This document shows, piece after piece, positions 8,413 to 19,600 of a stretch of 64,000 nucleotides of DNA. Under the pieces are notes generated by a model that was not told where the DNA came from, made no database searches, and saw nothing but the letters and a program-made list of their open reading frames with translations. The translations under genes were made by a program, and so were the position numbers. Positions within the stretch are counted from its first letter, which is position 1, and the number at the start of each line of letters is the position of its first letter. Origin of the DNA: Bacteroidota bacterium (lineage in GTDB: Bacteria; Bacteroidota; Bacteroidia; Chitinophagales; Chitinophagaceae); the NCBI GenBank assembly GCA_026391455.1, contig JAPLEH010000043.1, positions 83,444-147,443 on the forward strand. Direction: 5' to 3'.

Positions 8413-8898
8413 TTAATCCGTTTCTTCCACATCACTTTCTTCCTGACTGCTTCCTGCTTTGCGGGCTGCCAGCAGCTGAAACAGGATAAGGTATATACTG
8501 AGTACAGTGTATAATACGAGTAATACCCGCAGGGCAATGACTTCGTGAATATTATTCACCTGGTCCCTTGCTGTTGAATAACTCATATAGGAAACCAGAT
8601 GAAAGATGATTGCGATGGCTCCGGCACCAAAAAGAAAGGAGATGAACAGTTGCCAGTTTTTCTTAGCAGCACTCAATGGCAATCCCCGGTGATAGTTCTT
8701 ACGGATGATCGAATGGTTAAACAGGTTATTGATGAAACCTGCCAACGGTGGAAGGATCACTGTTAGTTCAACCAGAAATGGGACATCCAGCCCCGAAAGG
8801 GCGTTAGATGCAGATAGCATCATTAAAAAAACAAGAAGATGAAATGCCAGCAGGATATTATTCACAATGCTGAAGAATGTCCACCTTCCGTCCCGCAT
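8413..8898 (-). CDS. Four-helix membrane protein, unknown function, downstream of aspS
   Basis: The 161-residue product has four hydrophobic segments: about 10-30, 41-58, 84-106 and 122-145. It ends in a charged tail (KAGSSQEESDVEETD). It starts only 4 bp after the aspS stop codon, so it is very probably co-transcribed with aspS. I do not recognise a named family. The stop codon (TAA, 8413-8415) is odd: the same frame continues for 23 more codons, mostly Glu, Asp, Ser and Thr, to a TAA at 8341-8343. The acidic tail may therefore have been shortened by a recent nonsense change. Confidence 0.75.
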   Translation of the reverse strand: MRDGRWTFFSIVNNILLAFHLLVFLMMLSASNALSGLDVPFLVELTVILPPLAGFINNLFNHSIIRKNYHRGLPLSAAKKNWQLFISFLFGAGAIAIIFHLVSYMSYSTARDQVNNIHEVIALRVLLVLYTVLSIYLILFQLLAARKAGSSQEESDVEETD

Positions 8899-8902
8899 AG
8901 TA

Positions 8903-10735
8903 TCAGCTTTTCAGGTTCAGTTTGATCTGCAGCTCATCGAATTGTTTTTCATCAATCGTTGCCGGCGCATCCAGCATTACATCACGTCCCGCATTATTTT
9001 TCGGGAAAGCGATAAAGTCGCGGATACTTTCACTGCCTCCTAAGATGGCACAAAGGCGGTCGAACCCAAATGCAATACCACCATGCGGTGGCGCACCATA
9101 TTCAAATGCACCCAGCAGGAATCCGAATTTATGCAGTTGTTCTTCTTTATCCATACCCAATGCCGCAAACATTTTTTCCTGCAGTTCACGCTGGTAGATA
9201 CGGATAGAACCACCGCCGATCTCATTTCCGTTCAGCACCATATCATAGGCATTGGCCTTGATAGTGGCATAAGGATGTTTCAGGTATTCAGCCGCATTTT
9301 CAATAACGGGGTTGTTATTGATCATGGTTTCGATCTGTGTAGGTTTGGGTGATGTAAAGGGATGATGACGGGCCACCCAGCGGTTACCTTCTTCATCGTA
9401 TTCAAACAGGGGGAAATCGAGTACCCACAGCAATTTGAATTCATTGTCTTTCCGGTAGCCAAGCCGGCCTGCCATTTCCATCCGTAAGTCGCTGATGGCT
9501 TTACGGGTTCTTTCTTCTGCACCGGCCAATATCAAAACCAGGTCGCCGGCTTTAGCACCTGCTGCATCGGCGATGGACTTCAAGCGATCTTCAGCATAAA
9601 ATTTATCTACACTGCTCTTATAGGTTCCGTCTGTATTTACTTTAATGAATACAAGCCCTTTCATACCGATCTGCGGACGCTTTACCCACTCCGTAAGTTC
9701 ATCGGTTTGTTTGCGGGTGTATTCGCTGCATCCGGGTACGGCAATGGCGATCACCGTTTCTGCTTCATCAAATACTTTAAAATCTGCACCATTGATCAAT
9801 GCTGCCTGATCTGCTTTTTCGGTATACACCGATGCAGGTTTTTTCAGGTTCAGCAATTTCATGTCAAAGCGGATATCGGGTTTATCATTGCCATAGTTCC
9901 ACATGGCATCTTCCCAGGTCATACGGGGTACCGCTTCGTTATAATCAATGCCCTTTACTTCTTTGAAGATGGACTTGATCATACCTTCAAACATATTCAG
10001 AATATCTTCCTGTTCTACAAAAGCCATTTCACAGTCTATCTGCGTGAATTCCGGCTGGCGGTCGGCACGCAGGTCTTCATCGCGAAAACATTTTACGATC
10101 TGGTAATACCGGTCGTATCCGCTTACCATCAGCAATTGCTTAAAGGTTTGCGGTGATTGGGGCAATGCATAGAACTGGCCGGGATTCATACGTGAAGGAA
10201 CCACAAAGTCCCTGGCACCTTCCGGTGTGGATTTGATCAGGAAGGGCGTTTCAATATCCATGAATTGCTGCTGATGAAGATAGTTGCGTGCAGCACGATT
10301 TACTGCATAACGCAGCTCCAGGTTTTTCTTTACCGCATTGCGGCGAAGATCCAGGAAGCGGTACTTCATACGAAGATCATCCCCACCATCGGTATCATCC
10401 TGAATGGTAAAGGGTGGTACGGCCGACTTGTTTAAAATTTTAAAAGAGGTAACGGTCAGTTCAATATCTCCGGTGGGCATATTGGCATTCTTACTGCTGC
10501 GCTCGGTCACGGTACCGGTGGCCTGCAATACAAATTCACGACCCAACGGATTTTGTTCTAATTGACTCGTAAGGTCTTCCCCCAGCAGTAATTGGGTGAT
10601 ACCATAACGGTCACGTATGTCCACAAATGTAATGGCGGCACCTAATTTACGAACCGTTTGTACCCAGCCAGCCAGGGTTACCGTATTGCCTTTATCGGAA
10701 AGTCTTAATTCACCACAGGTATGCGTTCTGTACAT
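8903..10735 (-). CDS. aspS: Aspartate-tRNA ligase
   Basis: AspRS of the bacterial class II type, 610 residues, charges tRNA-Asp (possibly also tRNA-Asn in organisms that use the indirect route; not decided here). The N-terminal OB-fold anticodon-binding domain (about 1-110) begins [11 protein letters not shown] and has [11 protein letters not shown]. Motif 2 is seen in [21 protein letters not shown], preceded by [13 protein letters not shown]; the bacterial GAD insertion lies in the middle; motif 3 is [15 protein letters not shown] near the C-terminus. A clear promoter lies at 10821-10852, and the membrane-protein gene follows 4 bp after the stop. Confidence 0.97.
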   Translation of the reverse strand: MYRTHTCGELRLSDKGNTVTLAGWVQTVRKLGAAITFVDIRDRYGITQLLLGEDLTSQLEQNPLGREFVLQATGTVTERSSKNANMPTGDIELTVTSFKILNKSAVPPFTIQDDTDGGDDLRMKYRFLDLRRNAVKKNLELRYAVNRAARNYLHQQQFMDIETPFLIKSTPEGARDFVVPSRMNPGQFYALPQSPQTFKQLLMVSGYDRYYQIVKCFRDEDLRADRQPEFTQIDCEMAFVEQEDILNMFEGMIKSIFKEVKGIDYNEAVPRMTWEDAMWNYGNDKPDIRFDMKLLNLKKPASVYTEKADQAALINGADFKVFDEAETVIAIAVPGCSEYTRKQTDELTEWVKRPQIGMKGLVFIKVNTDGTYKSSVDKFYAEDRLKSIADAAGAKAGDLVLILAGAEERTRKAISDLRMEMAGRLGYRKDNEFKLLWVLDFPLFEYDEEGNRWVARHHPFTSPKPTQIETMINNNPVIENAAEYLKHPYATIKANAYDMVLNGNEIGGGSIRIYQRELQEKMFAALGMDKEEQLHKFGFLLGAFEYGAPPHGGIAFGFDRLCAILGGSESIRDFIAFPKNNAGRDVMLDAPATIDEKQFDELQIKLNLKS

Positions 10736-10820
10736 AATTATTTTTCGTTTAAAAGGCCGGTAAAGACACGGTTTGTGCCGGATACATCACTGGCCGGATT
10801 TGAGGCTTTGTAACAGCCCG

Positions 10821-10852
10821 CAAAGATAACAATTGAGGCCCCGCCGGGCAAA
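10821..10852 (-). promoter_or_regulatory. Textbook Bacteroidota promoter of aspS
   Basis: Read on the minus strand, TTTG (10849-10852), a 20-bp spacer and TATCTTTG (10821-10828) match TTTG-N19/20-TAnnTTTG exactly. The predicted start lies near 10814, giving a leader of roughly 75-80 nt. Confidence 0.75.
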
Positions 10853-10934
10853 TCACTTTTGACAGGATGACCGGGTTTTCAGAAGAGGAAATGGCCGCAT
10901 CGCGCGAATTATGTATTTTTATTGCTTATAAAGT

Positions 10935-11945
10935 ATGCCACCACCCGACACCCTGCTGCATCCCTATTCTTCAGCGATCCCGTTGCAGCCGGATTCTGTC
11001 TTCTCCTCCCGTTTTTTAGATTCTGTCCTCCAGGCGATCCACCCGTTAAGTGATCCCGGTACACAGGGAATACGGCGAAGTATGCTGGATCAGCCCCGGT
11101 TTATTATGGCCGAGTGGCAAATGTTCGGTGTTGTGGCAATAATTATTTTCCTGTTGTTCTTTATGGCATTGATATGGCCAAAGCTCATGGCCAGGTATAC
11201 CAATAAAAAGATCCGTCATATCGTGCAGGAGGACCTGGGTCATTATCATTCCCAGTACGATGATTGGCTTTGCCGCTTTAATCCCTATTATGCGTCCTTG
11301 TCTCCCGAACTGAAAGAACGTTTTCTTCATCGCACCATCACCTTCCTGCATACGAAGGAGTTCCGGTTTCATTCGCTTTCGTATGAACCTTATATTCCAC
11401 TGCTCATCAGCGGGGCTGCCGTGCAGATCACATTCGGACTAAAAAACTATCTGCTTGATTTTTTCCCGGTAATACATGTGATACGAAAAGAGTACGTGCT
11501 GCACATGGATAAGGAAACCTATTATGGTCATGTAAGCCCATCCGGAATTTATATCGCCTGGAATCATTTTTTGGATGGCTATGCCGATTATGCTGATGCT
11601 ATCAATGTGGGTTTGCATGAAATGGCCCATGCAGTTTCCTTCGATGTATTTCTCGGGCAATGTGATCATCATGACCATGCCTTCAGGAGCAGGTTAGAAG
11701 AGTTTTCTGAAGAAGGCCGGCCGGTTTTCAGGGCCATGCGCAGCGGTATGAGCCACCTGCTCGATGATTATGGGGCCACTAATTTTGATGAATTCTGGGC
11801 GGTATGTGTGGAGACATTTTTTGAAGCGCCGGACACATTTAAATCGCAAATGCCTGATCTCTACCTCTCCATTGCAGAGTTATTGAACCAGGATCCCCTG
11901 CATGCCGGTCATATTCTCGATCCGGAACTGGCCGGTCTTGCGTGA
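10935..11945 (+). CDS. MtfA-like zinc-dependent peptidase (M90 family), membrane-anchored
   Basis: The 336-residue protein has a polar N-terminus, one strong transmembrane helix at about residues 56-78 (MFGVVAIIIFLLFFMALIWP) and a cytosolic or periplasmic catalytic part. The zinc motif HEMAH (in NVGLHEMAHAVSFD, about residue 233) and downstream DDYGATNFDEFWAV, which supplies a third Glu ligand, match MtfA/DUF980 peptidases. E. coli MtfA acts on the glucose-PTS regulator Mlc. No Mlc is seen here, so the target is unknown. Compared with E. coli MtfA (about 265 residues) the extra length is the N-terminal anchor. It is divergent from aspS with a 199-bp gap. Confidence 0.88.
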   Translation: MPPPDTLLHPYSSAIPLQPDSVFSSRFLDSVLQAIHPLSDPGTQGIRRSMLDQPRFIMAEWQMFGVVAIIIFLLFFMALIWPKLMARYTNKKIRHIVQEDLGHYHSQYDDWLCRFNPYYASLSPELKERFLHRTITFLHTKEFRFHSLSYEPYIPLLISGAAVQITFGLKNYLLDFFPVIHVIRKEYVLHMDKETYYGHVSPSGIYIAWNHFLDGYADYADAINVGLHEMAHAVSFDVFLGQCDHHDHAFRSRLEEFSEEGRPVFRAMRSGMSHLLDDYGATNFDEFWAVCVETFFEAPDTFKSQMPDLYLSIAELLNQDPLHAGHILDPELAGLA

Positions 11946-12079
11946 TTCAATTATTTTTCGTATATTTAGTTTCAGACAATTGAAACAATATCCAAATAAT
12001 CCACCTATGATCACCCTCGCCCTCATTTATTGTATCCGCCGTTATTTTATTGCACAAAAGAAAAAGAAGTCATTGGTAC

Positions 12080-12496
12080 TTACATCGTGACGTTTTTATT
12101 TTCCCGGATCTCTTTGGGCCGTATCACTCCGTAATAGGCAAGCAGTATCATTGCACCAATGGTAAAGGGAATCAATGCCAGGTGCTTACCAGTAAAATTT
12201 TTCCACATAATCATCGTATCGAAATGTAAAAATTCGCTGATCATCCACAGGGAGTTAGCACTGATCCAAAAGGCGATGGCGAGATTATGCGTCAGTTCTG
12301 CAGCAATATGCCGGGTACGCCAGGCTATGATGATGGCAATGGTAAGAGTGGGTATTACCATGGCAATAGCCAGTTCTTTCCATACCATACACCAACTGAT
12401 ATCTTTCAGCAGCCAGAATACGATATGCATATTTTCCATTTTCCGGTAGCGGGCGGGTATGATATACTGATTATCGGTTTGCTGATTCATACGCAA
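12080..12496 (-). CDS. Conserved four-helix membrane protein, unknown function
   Basis: The 138-residue protein shows four hydrophobic segments, at about 24-38, 42-58, 70-90 and 107-125. Conserved-looking features are HIVFWLLKDISW, a polar IIIAWRTRH turn and NLAIAFWISANSLWMISEF, a combination I associate with uncharacterised Bacteroidota membrane proteins. Its start lies 9 bp after the stop of the upstream FAD oxidoreductase, so the two form an operon. ATGs at 12496 and 12490 are equally plausible. No enzymatic motif is visible. Confidence 0.72.
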   Translation of the reverse strand: MRMNQQTDNQYIIPARYRKMENMHIVFWLLKDISWCMVWKELAIAMVIPTLTIAIIIAWRTRHIAAELTHNLAIAFWISANSLWMISEFLHFDTMIMWKNFTGKHLALIPFTIGAMILLAYYGVIRPKEIRENKNVTM

Positions 12497-12505
12497 CGGG
12501 TTTTA

Positions 12506-13564
12506 TTATCTGGATAAAATTCGTTCAAAACGCGAAAGAGATGCCTCCGGATAAACCGGTTCATCGTGCTCCAGCAGGCAGGCAAGCTGGTATGCAAAAT
12601 AAGGTGCCAGTGAGCAGCCCTTGGTACCCATGCCATTTAAAATACCCACACTCGGATATAGCGGATGCATACCCACAAAAGGCCTTCTTTCCAAAGTGGC
12701 CGGGCGAATGCCTGACAAATGCTGGTGAATACGATAGGGTACTTTGAGCCAGTTCTTCAACAATGTGGTAGCCTGAGAACGGAACGCTTCTGTAGGTTCA
12801 TCATTTTCAAATTCCCAGGCATAGTTGGACCCAATCCACCATTGACCCGGAGTGGCAAGCGGTGTCAGCATCAACCCTTTTTTGTAAATATAATTAGGTG
12901 ACAGGTCAGGTATCTCCAGGGTAAGCGCTTCTCCTTTGTTCGGAGCAAAAGGCAATCTGTTGAAATAAACGCTTTGGGCAGAAGAGGCCCCATCACAAAA
13001 TATTATGCGGGATGCATGGATATGGTTGTATTGCACCGCATCATTTTTTATTTGCAGTTGAGATAGATTAAACTTTTCTTCCAGTAATGATTGTTGGGAC
13101 AGAAGGTGTTTTCGCCAAGCGGGTAATAATGTTTCCAAATGGACCGTATAGGCAGGCATTACTTGTCCATAGCCGAGCTCGTAATGAAATTGTTCCTGAA
13201 ACACCGATTCATCCTGCGGCATTCGTACATAGGTATTATCTTCTTCCGCCCGTTGCAAAAAACTAAGCCGCATTTGTGCGCTTGGAAAAAAATCAGTGAT
13301 CGTTTTTTGGGAAATGGCAGGGATGCCCAATTGTTGTCCGATTTGTGAATAGGCATCCAACGCGAAAGGTAAAATAGTTTCAGCCATCCATACAGTTACA
13401 TGACGCCTGCCGGTAACGGGATTGATGATGCCGGCCGCTATGCGGGATGGCGTGTTCGTTTGCGCATCATCGATTACCAATACAGACTTTCCTTCTTTCA
13501 GCAGATAATAGCTGAGCCATGTACCGGAAATGCCCTGACCAATGATGAGATAATCCACCTGCAT
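12506..13564 (-). CDS. FAD-dependent amino-acid oxidoreductase (DAO/ThiO-like)
   Basis: The 352-residue cytosolic flavoprotein has the N-terminal dinucleotide-binding motif YLIIGQGISGTWLSYYLL with the following acidic strand end (VLVIDD), and the DAO-type GIINPVTGRR near residue 45. The C-terminal part has LSGIRPATLERRPFVG and the closing NGMGTKGCSLAPYFA segment, which contacts FAD in this superfamily. Glycine oxidase (ThiO) and D-amino-acid oxidase are the nearest characterised types, but no thiamine gene is nearby and the substrate is unknown. It heads a two-gene unit with the small membrane protein. Confidence 0.88.
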   Translation of the reverse strand: MQVDYLIIGQGISGTWLSYYLLKEGKSVLVIDDAQTNTPSRIAAGIINPVTGRRHVTVWMAETILPFALDAYSQIGQQLGIPAISQKTITDFFPSAQMRLSFLQRAEEDNTYVRMPQDESVFQEQFHYELGYGQVMPAYTVHLETLLPAWRKHLLSQQSLLEEKFNLSQLQIKNDAVQYNHIHASRIIFCDGASSAQSVYFNRLPFAPNKGEALTLEIPDLSPNYIYKKGLMLTPLATPGQWWIGSNYAWEFENDEPTEAFRSQATTLLKNWLKVPYRIHQHLSGIRPATLERRPFVGMHPLYPSVGILNGMGTKGCSLAPYFAYQLACLLEHDEPVYPEASLSRFERILSR

Positions 13565-13565
13565 G

Positions 13566-13599
13566 CTGCAAAAATAAGCGATGCCTGAAAGCCATCGCT
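13566..13599 (-). terminator. Terminator after the first alpha-2-macroglobulin gene
   Basis: On the minus strand AGCGATG and CATCGCT (13577-13599) form a 7-bp stem followed by TATTTTTG. The same TATTTTTG also fits the -7 element TAnnTTTG just before the next gene's ATG at 13564, but no -33 box was found. Confidence 0.5.
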
Positions 13600-13629
13600 G
13601 GATAAATTCAAGCCGGGTTTATTCTCTGC

Positions 13630-16600
13630 CTATTCCACCTTCACCCGTATACTTTCACTATGAGCTGTAAATTCAGGTGCGTACATACATTGCACCGTAG
13701 CCATGCCATTGCTGTAAGTTCCGGCATGGGTGGCAAACAGGGTGTATTCGATCACATATTTACCCCGTGGTACATTGTCGATAAAGAAATCGGTGCTGGC
13801 ATCGCGGGTGCTTTCATACCAACCAAGATTACCTCGCCAGTTATAGCCACTCAGTACCTTCACCGGCTCGAATGCAGCAGCCCGCTGATCGCGCAGATGC
13901 ACAAATTCCATATCCTGGCTGGCTTGCAGTTCCAATTGTACTTTTATTTTATCGCCGGTACGAATGAGGGTACCCGCCGTAACCGGTACCAGCACTGGTC
14001 CCTGCGCCCCTGCTTTTTCTATAAATAGTTTTTTCTTCAGTTGCACAGATGCGGAACCATCATTACTGATCTTGTCCATATCTTCAAAATATTGCCAGTG
14101 TACAGCTCCCCATCCGGGTTGATAAGTGCGGTTATCATTCGAAGAGACCGTTACTGTGATCCTGCCCATTTCCGGTGTAACCTCGGTTCCTTCGATCCGC
14201 TTTTTAAAATAACCACTACCGGCTTCGGCCTGTTCGTTATCCGAACGATAGGTAACAGAACCTAATGAGATCGTAGCAGCAGGTGTGCTATTCCATCCTG
14301 TCTTATCCGGAAGCAACAGCGCATAGCAGGCTTCTGCTGTGGCTTTGGTATTACTCCAGCTATTGGTTTGTTTGTGGCGAATAAGCCAGGTACGCATGGC
14401 ATTGACAGCGGCAGTATCCTGCCCGGCTTCAAGAAAAGCTTCGATCAGCAGTGATTGTGTTTCAACGGGTGCCTGGTACCAGTAATAACGGCCTTGCATT
14501 GCGGAGTCAACCCAAAACATACCCTGTTCTTCTTCTTTTGTTGACCGGTCCCGCAATGATTGCAACAACTTAGCTGCTGTTTCTTTTTCGCCCATCCGGT
14601 AATTGATCAATGTGATCATGCCCTGTATATACACATTGTAGGTGGTCCAGTTCAGCGTGGCTTGTTCTGCATATAATGCCATGGCTTTTTTTAATGATTC
14701 AGCGGGTTTGCTGTCGGTAAAAAAGCTGCGGGCATATAATCGTTGTATATCATAATTCGATGGCCTGAACGCTATGGATTCCTGTTTGTTTTTTTTCAAT
14801 TGGGCATAATCCTCTGTCAGTTTATTATCCATAAATGCAATGCCTTTCTTCATCACCTTTTCCATTTTACGGGCCAGCTTACCAGACCATGCATCGGGAT
14901 CCATGGTTATTACCAGTTTTTTCAGGTGCCCGATACCCGCTACAATGTATTGAGTGATATACAGATTTTCCGGCCCTCCTTTGAACCAGGAAAAACCTCC
15001 GGATTCCGTTTGCAATTGCTGCAGTTTAAACCAGGTTTTTTCCATCTCTTCCGCTGTGCGTTCTTTTTGAAAAAGGCCGAGGAGTCTTCGTTTTTGTTCC
15101 CGTTCATTGCGGGCATCATTCAACCAGGGCGTTTCTTCCTGCAACACCGATTTCAGTTCCGGGTTTTTATCAAGACCCGATTGCAACGAAAGGCTATCGT
15201 CTTTGGCCCATTGCGCAAAGACACTACCCATCTCCGGAGCAGATTGAATGAGTACAGATGCAAGCGCATTGGCATAATAACGATTCCATGTTTGTTCGGC
15301 ACATTCATAGGGAAATTCCATGAGATAAGGCAATGACTGAATTGCATACCAGGCGGGGTTGGTGGAATACTCCGTGGTCAGTGCAAAATGACGTAACGTA
15401 CTGCTCTTTTTACTTTCGAGTAAATTATTGAATTGAAACTGACGGGTACCCGGTTTATCATTGTATAAGGGTAAAGATGATGATACGAGCATACGATGGG
15501 GAAGTACGGGTATGTTGTTTTGTTCCCCGTCGCTGAATTTTTCTCCCGACTCACTGGTAGTCCGGGCAGTAATTCTCCATGTAAGGGCTTTGTTGTATGA
15601 CGCTGGGGCTTCCAGCAAAAATATTACAGCCATGCTTTTGCCCGGGGCCAGTTGAATGGCTTGCGTGGGCGTAAGCAAGTGAAAGGAACTATCCAGTACC
15701 TGATTGGTTGCTTCATCGATCAGTTCAAGCCGCGCAGTTCCTTTAAGACTACTGCCGGATAAGTTTACCAGTTTGGCACTGAATACCAGTTTATCTTTTT
15801 CGCGGATAAAGCGTGGAGCATTGGGTTGCACCATGAATGTTTTTTGCGTGATAATGGTGCGCTGGCTGTATCCGAAATCAAGGTCTTTGGTGTGGGCGAT
15901 TGCCTGAAACTTCCATTGAGTGAGCGACTCAGGCATAGTGAATGAAAAGCTGATTGCACCGGTGCTGTCTGTTTGCAGGTGCGGAAAAAAGAAAGCGGTC
16001 TCATTGAAGTTCTTGCGCACTTTCACCGGCTCTTCTTTTTTATCATTATCGGTGTCTTTGCAATCGGGTATGCCATCTCCATCGGAATCAAGGCTTATGC
16101 CACGGCTGTCAACGGGACAGCCTTGCGGCGTTTCTTCCATATCCTGCTGATCGGGTATGCCATCACCATCTGCATCAGGAAGTATTGGTTTGGGTAAACG
16201 CATCAGTCTCGGATTTCTTTCTTCACTATAGATATAATTCAACGGATTGATCCACCAAAGGGGTTCTGTACGTTCCTTTTTAAAATAATCCGGTGAAAAA
16301 ACATAGTCCGATAATAATTCATCATATACTTTCAGAAACCGCCCATAGGTCTGTTTGGGTATCTGCACCGCATCGGAAAAAACCTGTTTGAACCCTGATG
16401 CGCTCCAATTGCGGGAATGCATATATCCGGGCCAGAGAAATGGTTTGCTCCAATAATGCGGGTACAACTGATCCAATGATGCATCATACATGCCAGCCAG
16501 TATTTCCGCTGCTACTTTTTCCTGCTGATCTCCGCGTATGATGATCTTCCATTGTTCTTCACTTCCCGGAGTAGTCTTATCACGAAACGACGCGTATTCC

Positions 16601-19600
16601 AGTTGCAGTTCCTTTCCCGACCAGGGTACCTGTACGATAGTGGATGCAGTATACATCCGGTTATGTTTTACAAAGGTCCAGCTGAGGCCAAATCCACCCT
16701 GGTCATTATATGTGGGAGTGAATGAAATCGTTTTCTTTTCATCATTGAGTTGATGGAATTGATAGCGCGTGGACAACGGTGGTAATTGCGTAGTACCGCG
16801 ACTGGTCTGTTGTATGATATAACAACTGTCGGCTGAAGATCCAATCACAATACGCAACGAATCGCCCACTTTTATACTTCCACCTTCGGTATTGCGCCAA
16901 TAAACCGGGTAATTGGCGGTGGCATTGGCGGTGGTATAAAGTTCAACATATCTTTTTTCCGACACGGTACTCCCTTCCGAGCCAGGCGCGCTGATGGTAA
17001 CAAGATAATATCCGGGATTCAATTTGCTGAGTTGGTCTGGAGTAACCCAGTTGCCATCTGCAACCGTGTTGGTTTGTATCACGGTTTCTGTTTCGCCCAG
17101 AGGCCGGTTGGTAGGTACGGATTCATTGTTGTATTCATCATGCGGAAAGAAACGGAGGTATTCGTTTTTGGTTAGGGTAAACTGATCCGTGCGCTCCCAG
17201 TACCGGTTACGAATAAGCCGTTTTTCATCCTGTATCCTGGTAAAGCTGATCGTAAGCGGAGTTGATACGAATTCACCATTCAGGTTTTGTGTCTGCATTT
17301 TTACAGCAGGTATCTTGTCCAACGCTACCGCATCCGGCAGATCTGTTTTGATAATGAATGGCTGATAACTGACTGATACCACACTTTCAGCAGAACGGGT
17401 TTCGCCATTGATATCCGTTACATCCGCCTGAATGGAATAATCAAAAACCGGATCAGCCGCCTGTACAATGCTGGTATCGGGTATGGCTTTGAAACTGAAA
17501 TGAAATTTCCCATTTTCATCTGTAAATATTTCACCATTGGTCATTTCTTCTTCCCGCGAATAGGGGAAGTCATGATTTCTCCAATACCAATCGTACAGGA
17601 ATCGCGCACGACGAAACACCCGGTAACTTACCCGGGCACCATCGATGGCATTGCCTGCATAAGCTTTGGCAAACCCTGTTATCGTAATGGAATCATGGAG
17701 CAGGTATTTTCCCTTAACGGGATCCAGTTGGGTAATGAAAGTGGGTCTTTTGTATTCTTCCACCCTGAATTCAGCACCCTCTTTCCATTTTTCATATTCC
17801 AAATGAAACACACCGTTCAGTCCCGATACCGGCAACCGAAAACTTCCACTGATGGAACCGAATTCATTCGTTTCAAGTACCAGTGAATGTATCGTTTCCC
17901 TGTTGGCATTGATCAGGCTTATCTGGTATGATTTGTTTACCACCACGGCCCCTTTTCTGCCGGTTGAATCTTTTGCGAGTGCGATCCCTTTGAAATATAC
18001 GGTTTGCCCGGGGCGATAAATGGAACGGTCGGTGAACAAAAACAGTCCTGTGTCTGAAAGCGGCTTTTGCGGATAGTTTGGACGATACCTCCGGCTATAC
18101 GAAGGTGATTCGTAATCATCCAGCATGAATTGTTCATCTTTATAACGTACATCGAATACCAGCGGGACATTGTATGTATTAGCAGCCCTTTCTGATCGGT
18201 ACTGCACCCGGAAAAAACCAGTACTGTCGCTCCGGTAAGCATTACCTTTTTCGCGAATCACGGTATTACTTGCATTGTATTTCTCCCATACCTGCACGTC
18301 AGCACCGGCCAATGGCTGCCCCGTTTCTCTTTGCACAAGAAAACAATCATTGTCCTGACGGATGATGCTTATCGATGTCACATAGAAGACCTGTGCCACT
18401 ACCGTTGTTTTCGGCGAAGCCATATCTGCCTGATCGGCGATGAGCAATACATATTTGCCTGTTCCTATTCCATCCACTTTGATCTCGGCGCTGTGTGGCA
18501 GCATATCTTCGGAAGATGGCATCGATTGTTGCCATTCCTTCACCGGTTTGGCGGTACACACGGAAGCGGTGAGTTCTGTAGGTTGATCCCTGGAAAGATA
18601 ACGGTCGCTGAAGGGTACGATACGCAGGTGAATCAATGGCGTGTTCTTATATTTTACCCGCACGCGAAATGGCTGACCCGGAATATTTACCTGTTCCATT
18701 ACAAAGTTCAGCTCCGGCAATTGCATTTGTATAAGCAGGTTGGCCGCATTGTTTTTACCTTCCGACATGCGTTCCTGCAACAGGATACTGTCAATGATCT
18801 GATTGGCTTTTATTTTTTCATATCGCCAGGTATCAGCTCCGAAAGGCCTCCATTTGTTGCCTTGTTCATTATACTTTTCTGCGCGCAGATAGGACGCCTG
18901 TGCTGCAGCCGGATGATCTCCGTAGTCGCGCCGTATTCTATTCAACGCTTCGATATATAATTCCTGTTTATCCGGATGCGTGGATCGCCGGTTTACAAAT
19001 TCGATCCGGTGTATATCGGCATCAATGAGTGCGGCAGGTTCGCTATCGTGTAAATGAAAGCTGATCAGTTTTCGTAACAGCAGCAGGGCGGGATGTTGTG
19101 TTTGGTTGGTATCGGGTTGTTTCGATAACCGTTCAATAAATTCATCAGCCGGGGCAAAAGCGGTAGCCAGGTCCATATCCAATGCATAAGCGGGGTCGCG
19201 GATATCCCGTTCATCATCTTCAAAGTAATCGAATGCACGAAAGGCCAGCAGGTCGTATAGTGAGGGTCTTAATATGCGGGCATTGCCGCTTGCCAGTATG
19301 GGGAGAATCGCATCCGGTGAAGTTTGTTGCAATAATTTTTCTTCGCTTACAGATGCCCAATACAAAGAGCTGATCTTCCGGTGATAATCTGCACTATTCC
19401 ATGTATCGAGATCATATTCCCTGTAAGGCACCGTATCGGGTCGGCTATAATACTGATAGCGTACGGCTTTCCAGTAGATCCAGTAGGATTCAGCCAGCAT
19501 ACTTTGCAAAACAGGTTTGGTAATTCTTTTAGCCCTTACCAGTTCTTTTTCCAATTGCTGTATGGAGAATATCCGGTTTTTATTGGTGTTGTCTGAATAC

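Noticed and set aside
8308..8514. 68-codon plus-strand frame overlapping the end of the caspase-like gene
   Set aside because: It is antisense to the acidic tail of the membrane-protein gene; its Phe-rich sequence is the reverse of GAA codons.
12007..12090. 27-codon plus-strand frame (MITLALIYCIRRYF...) after the MtfA-like gene
   Set aside because: It is hydrophobic then Lys-rich and could encode a small peptide, but no ribosome-binding site, promoter or family pattern supports it.
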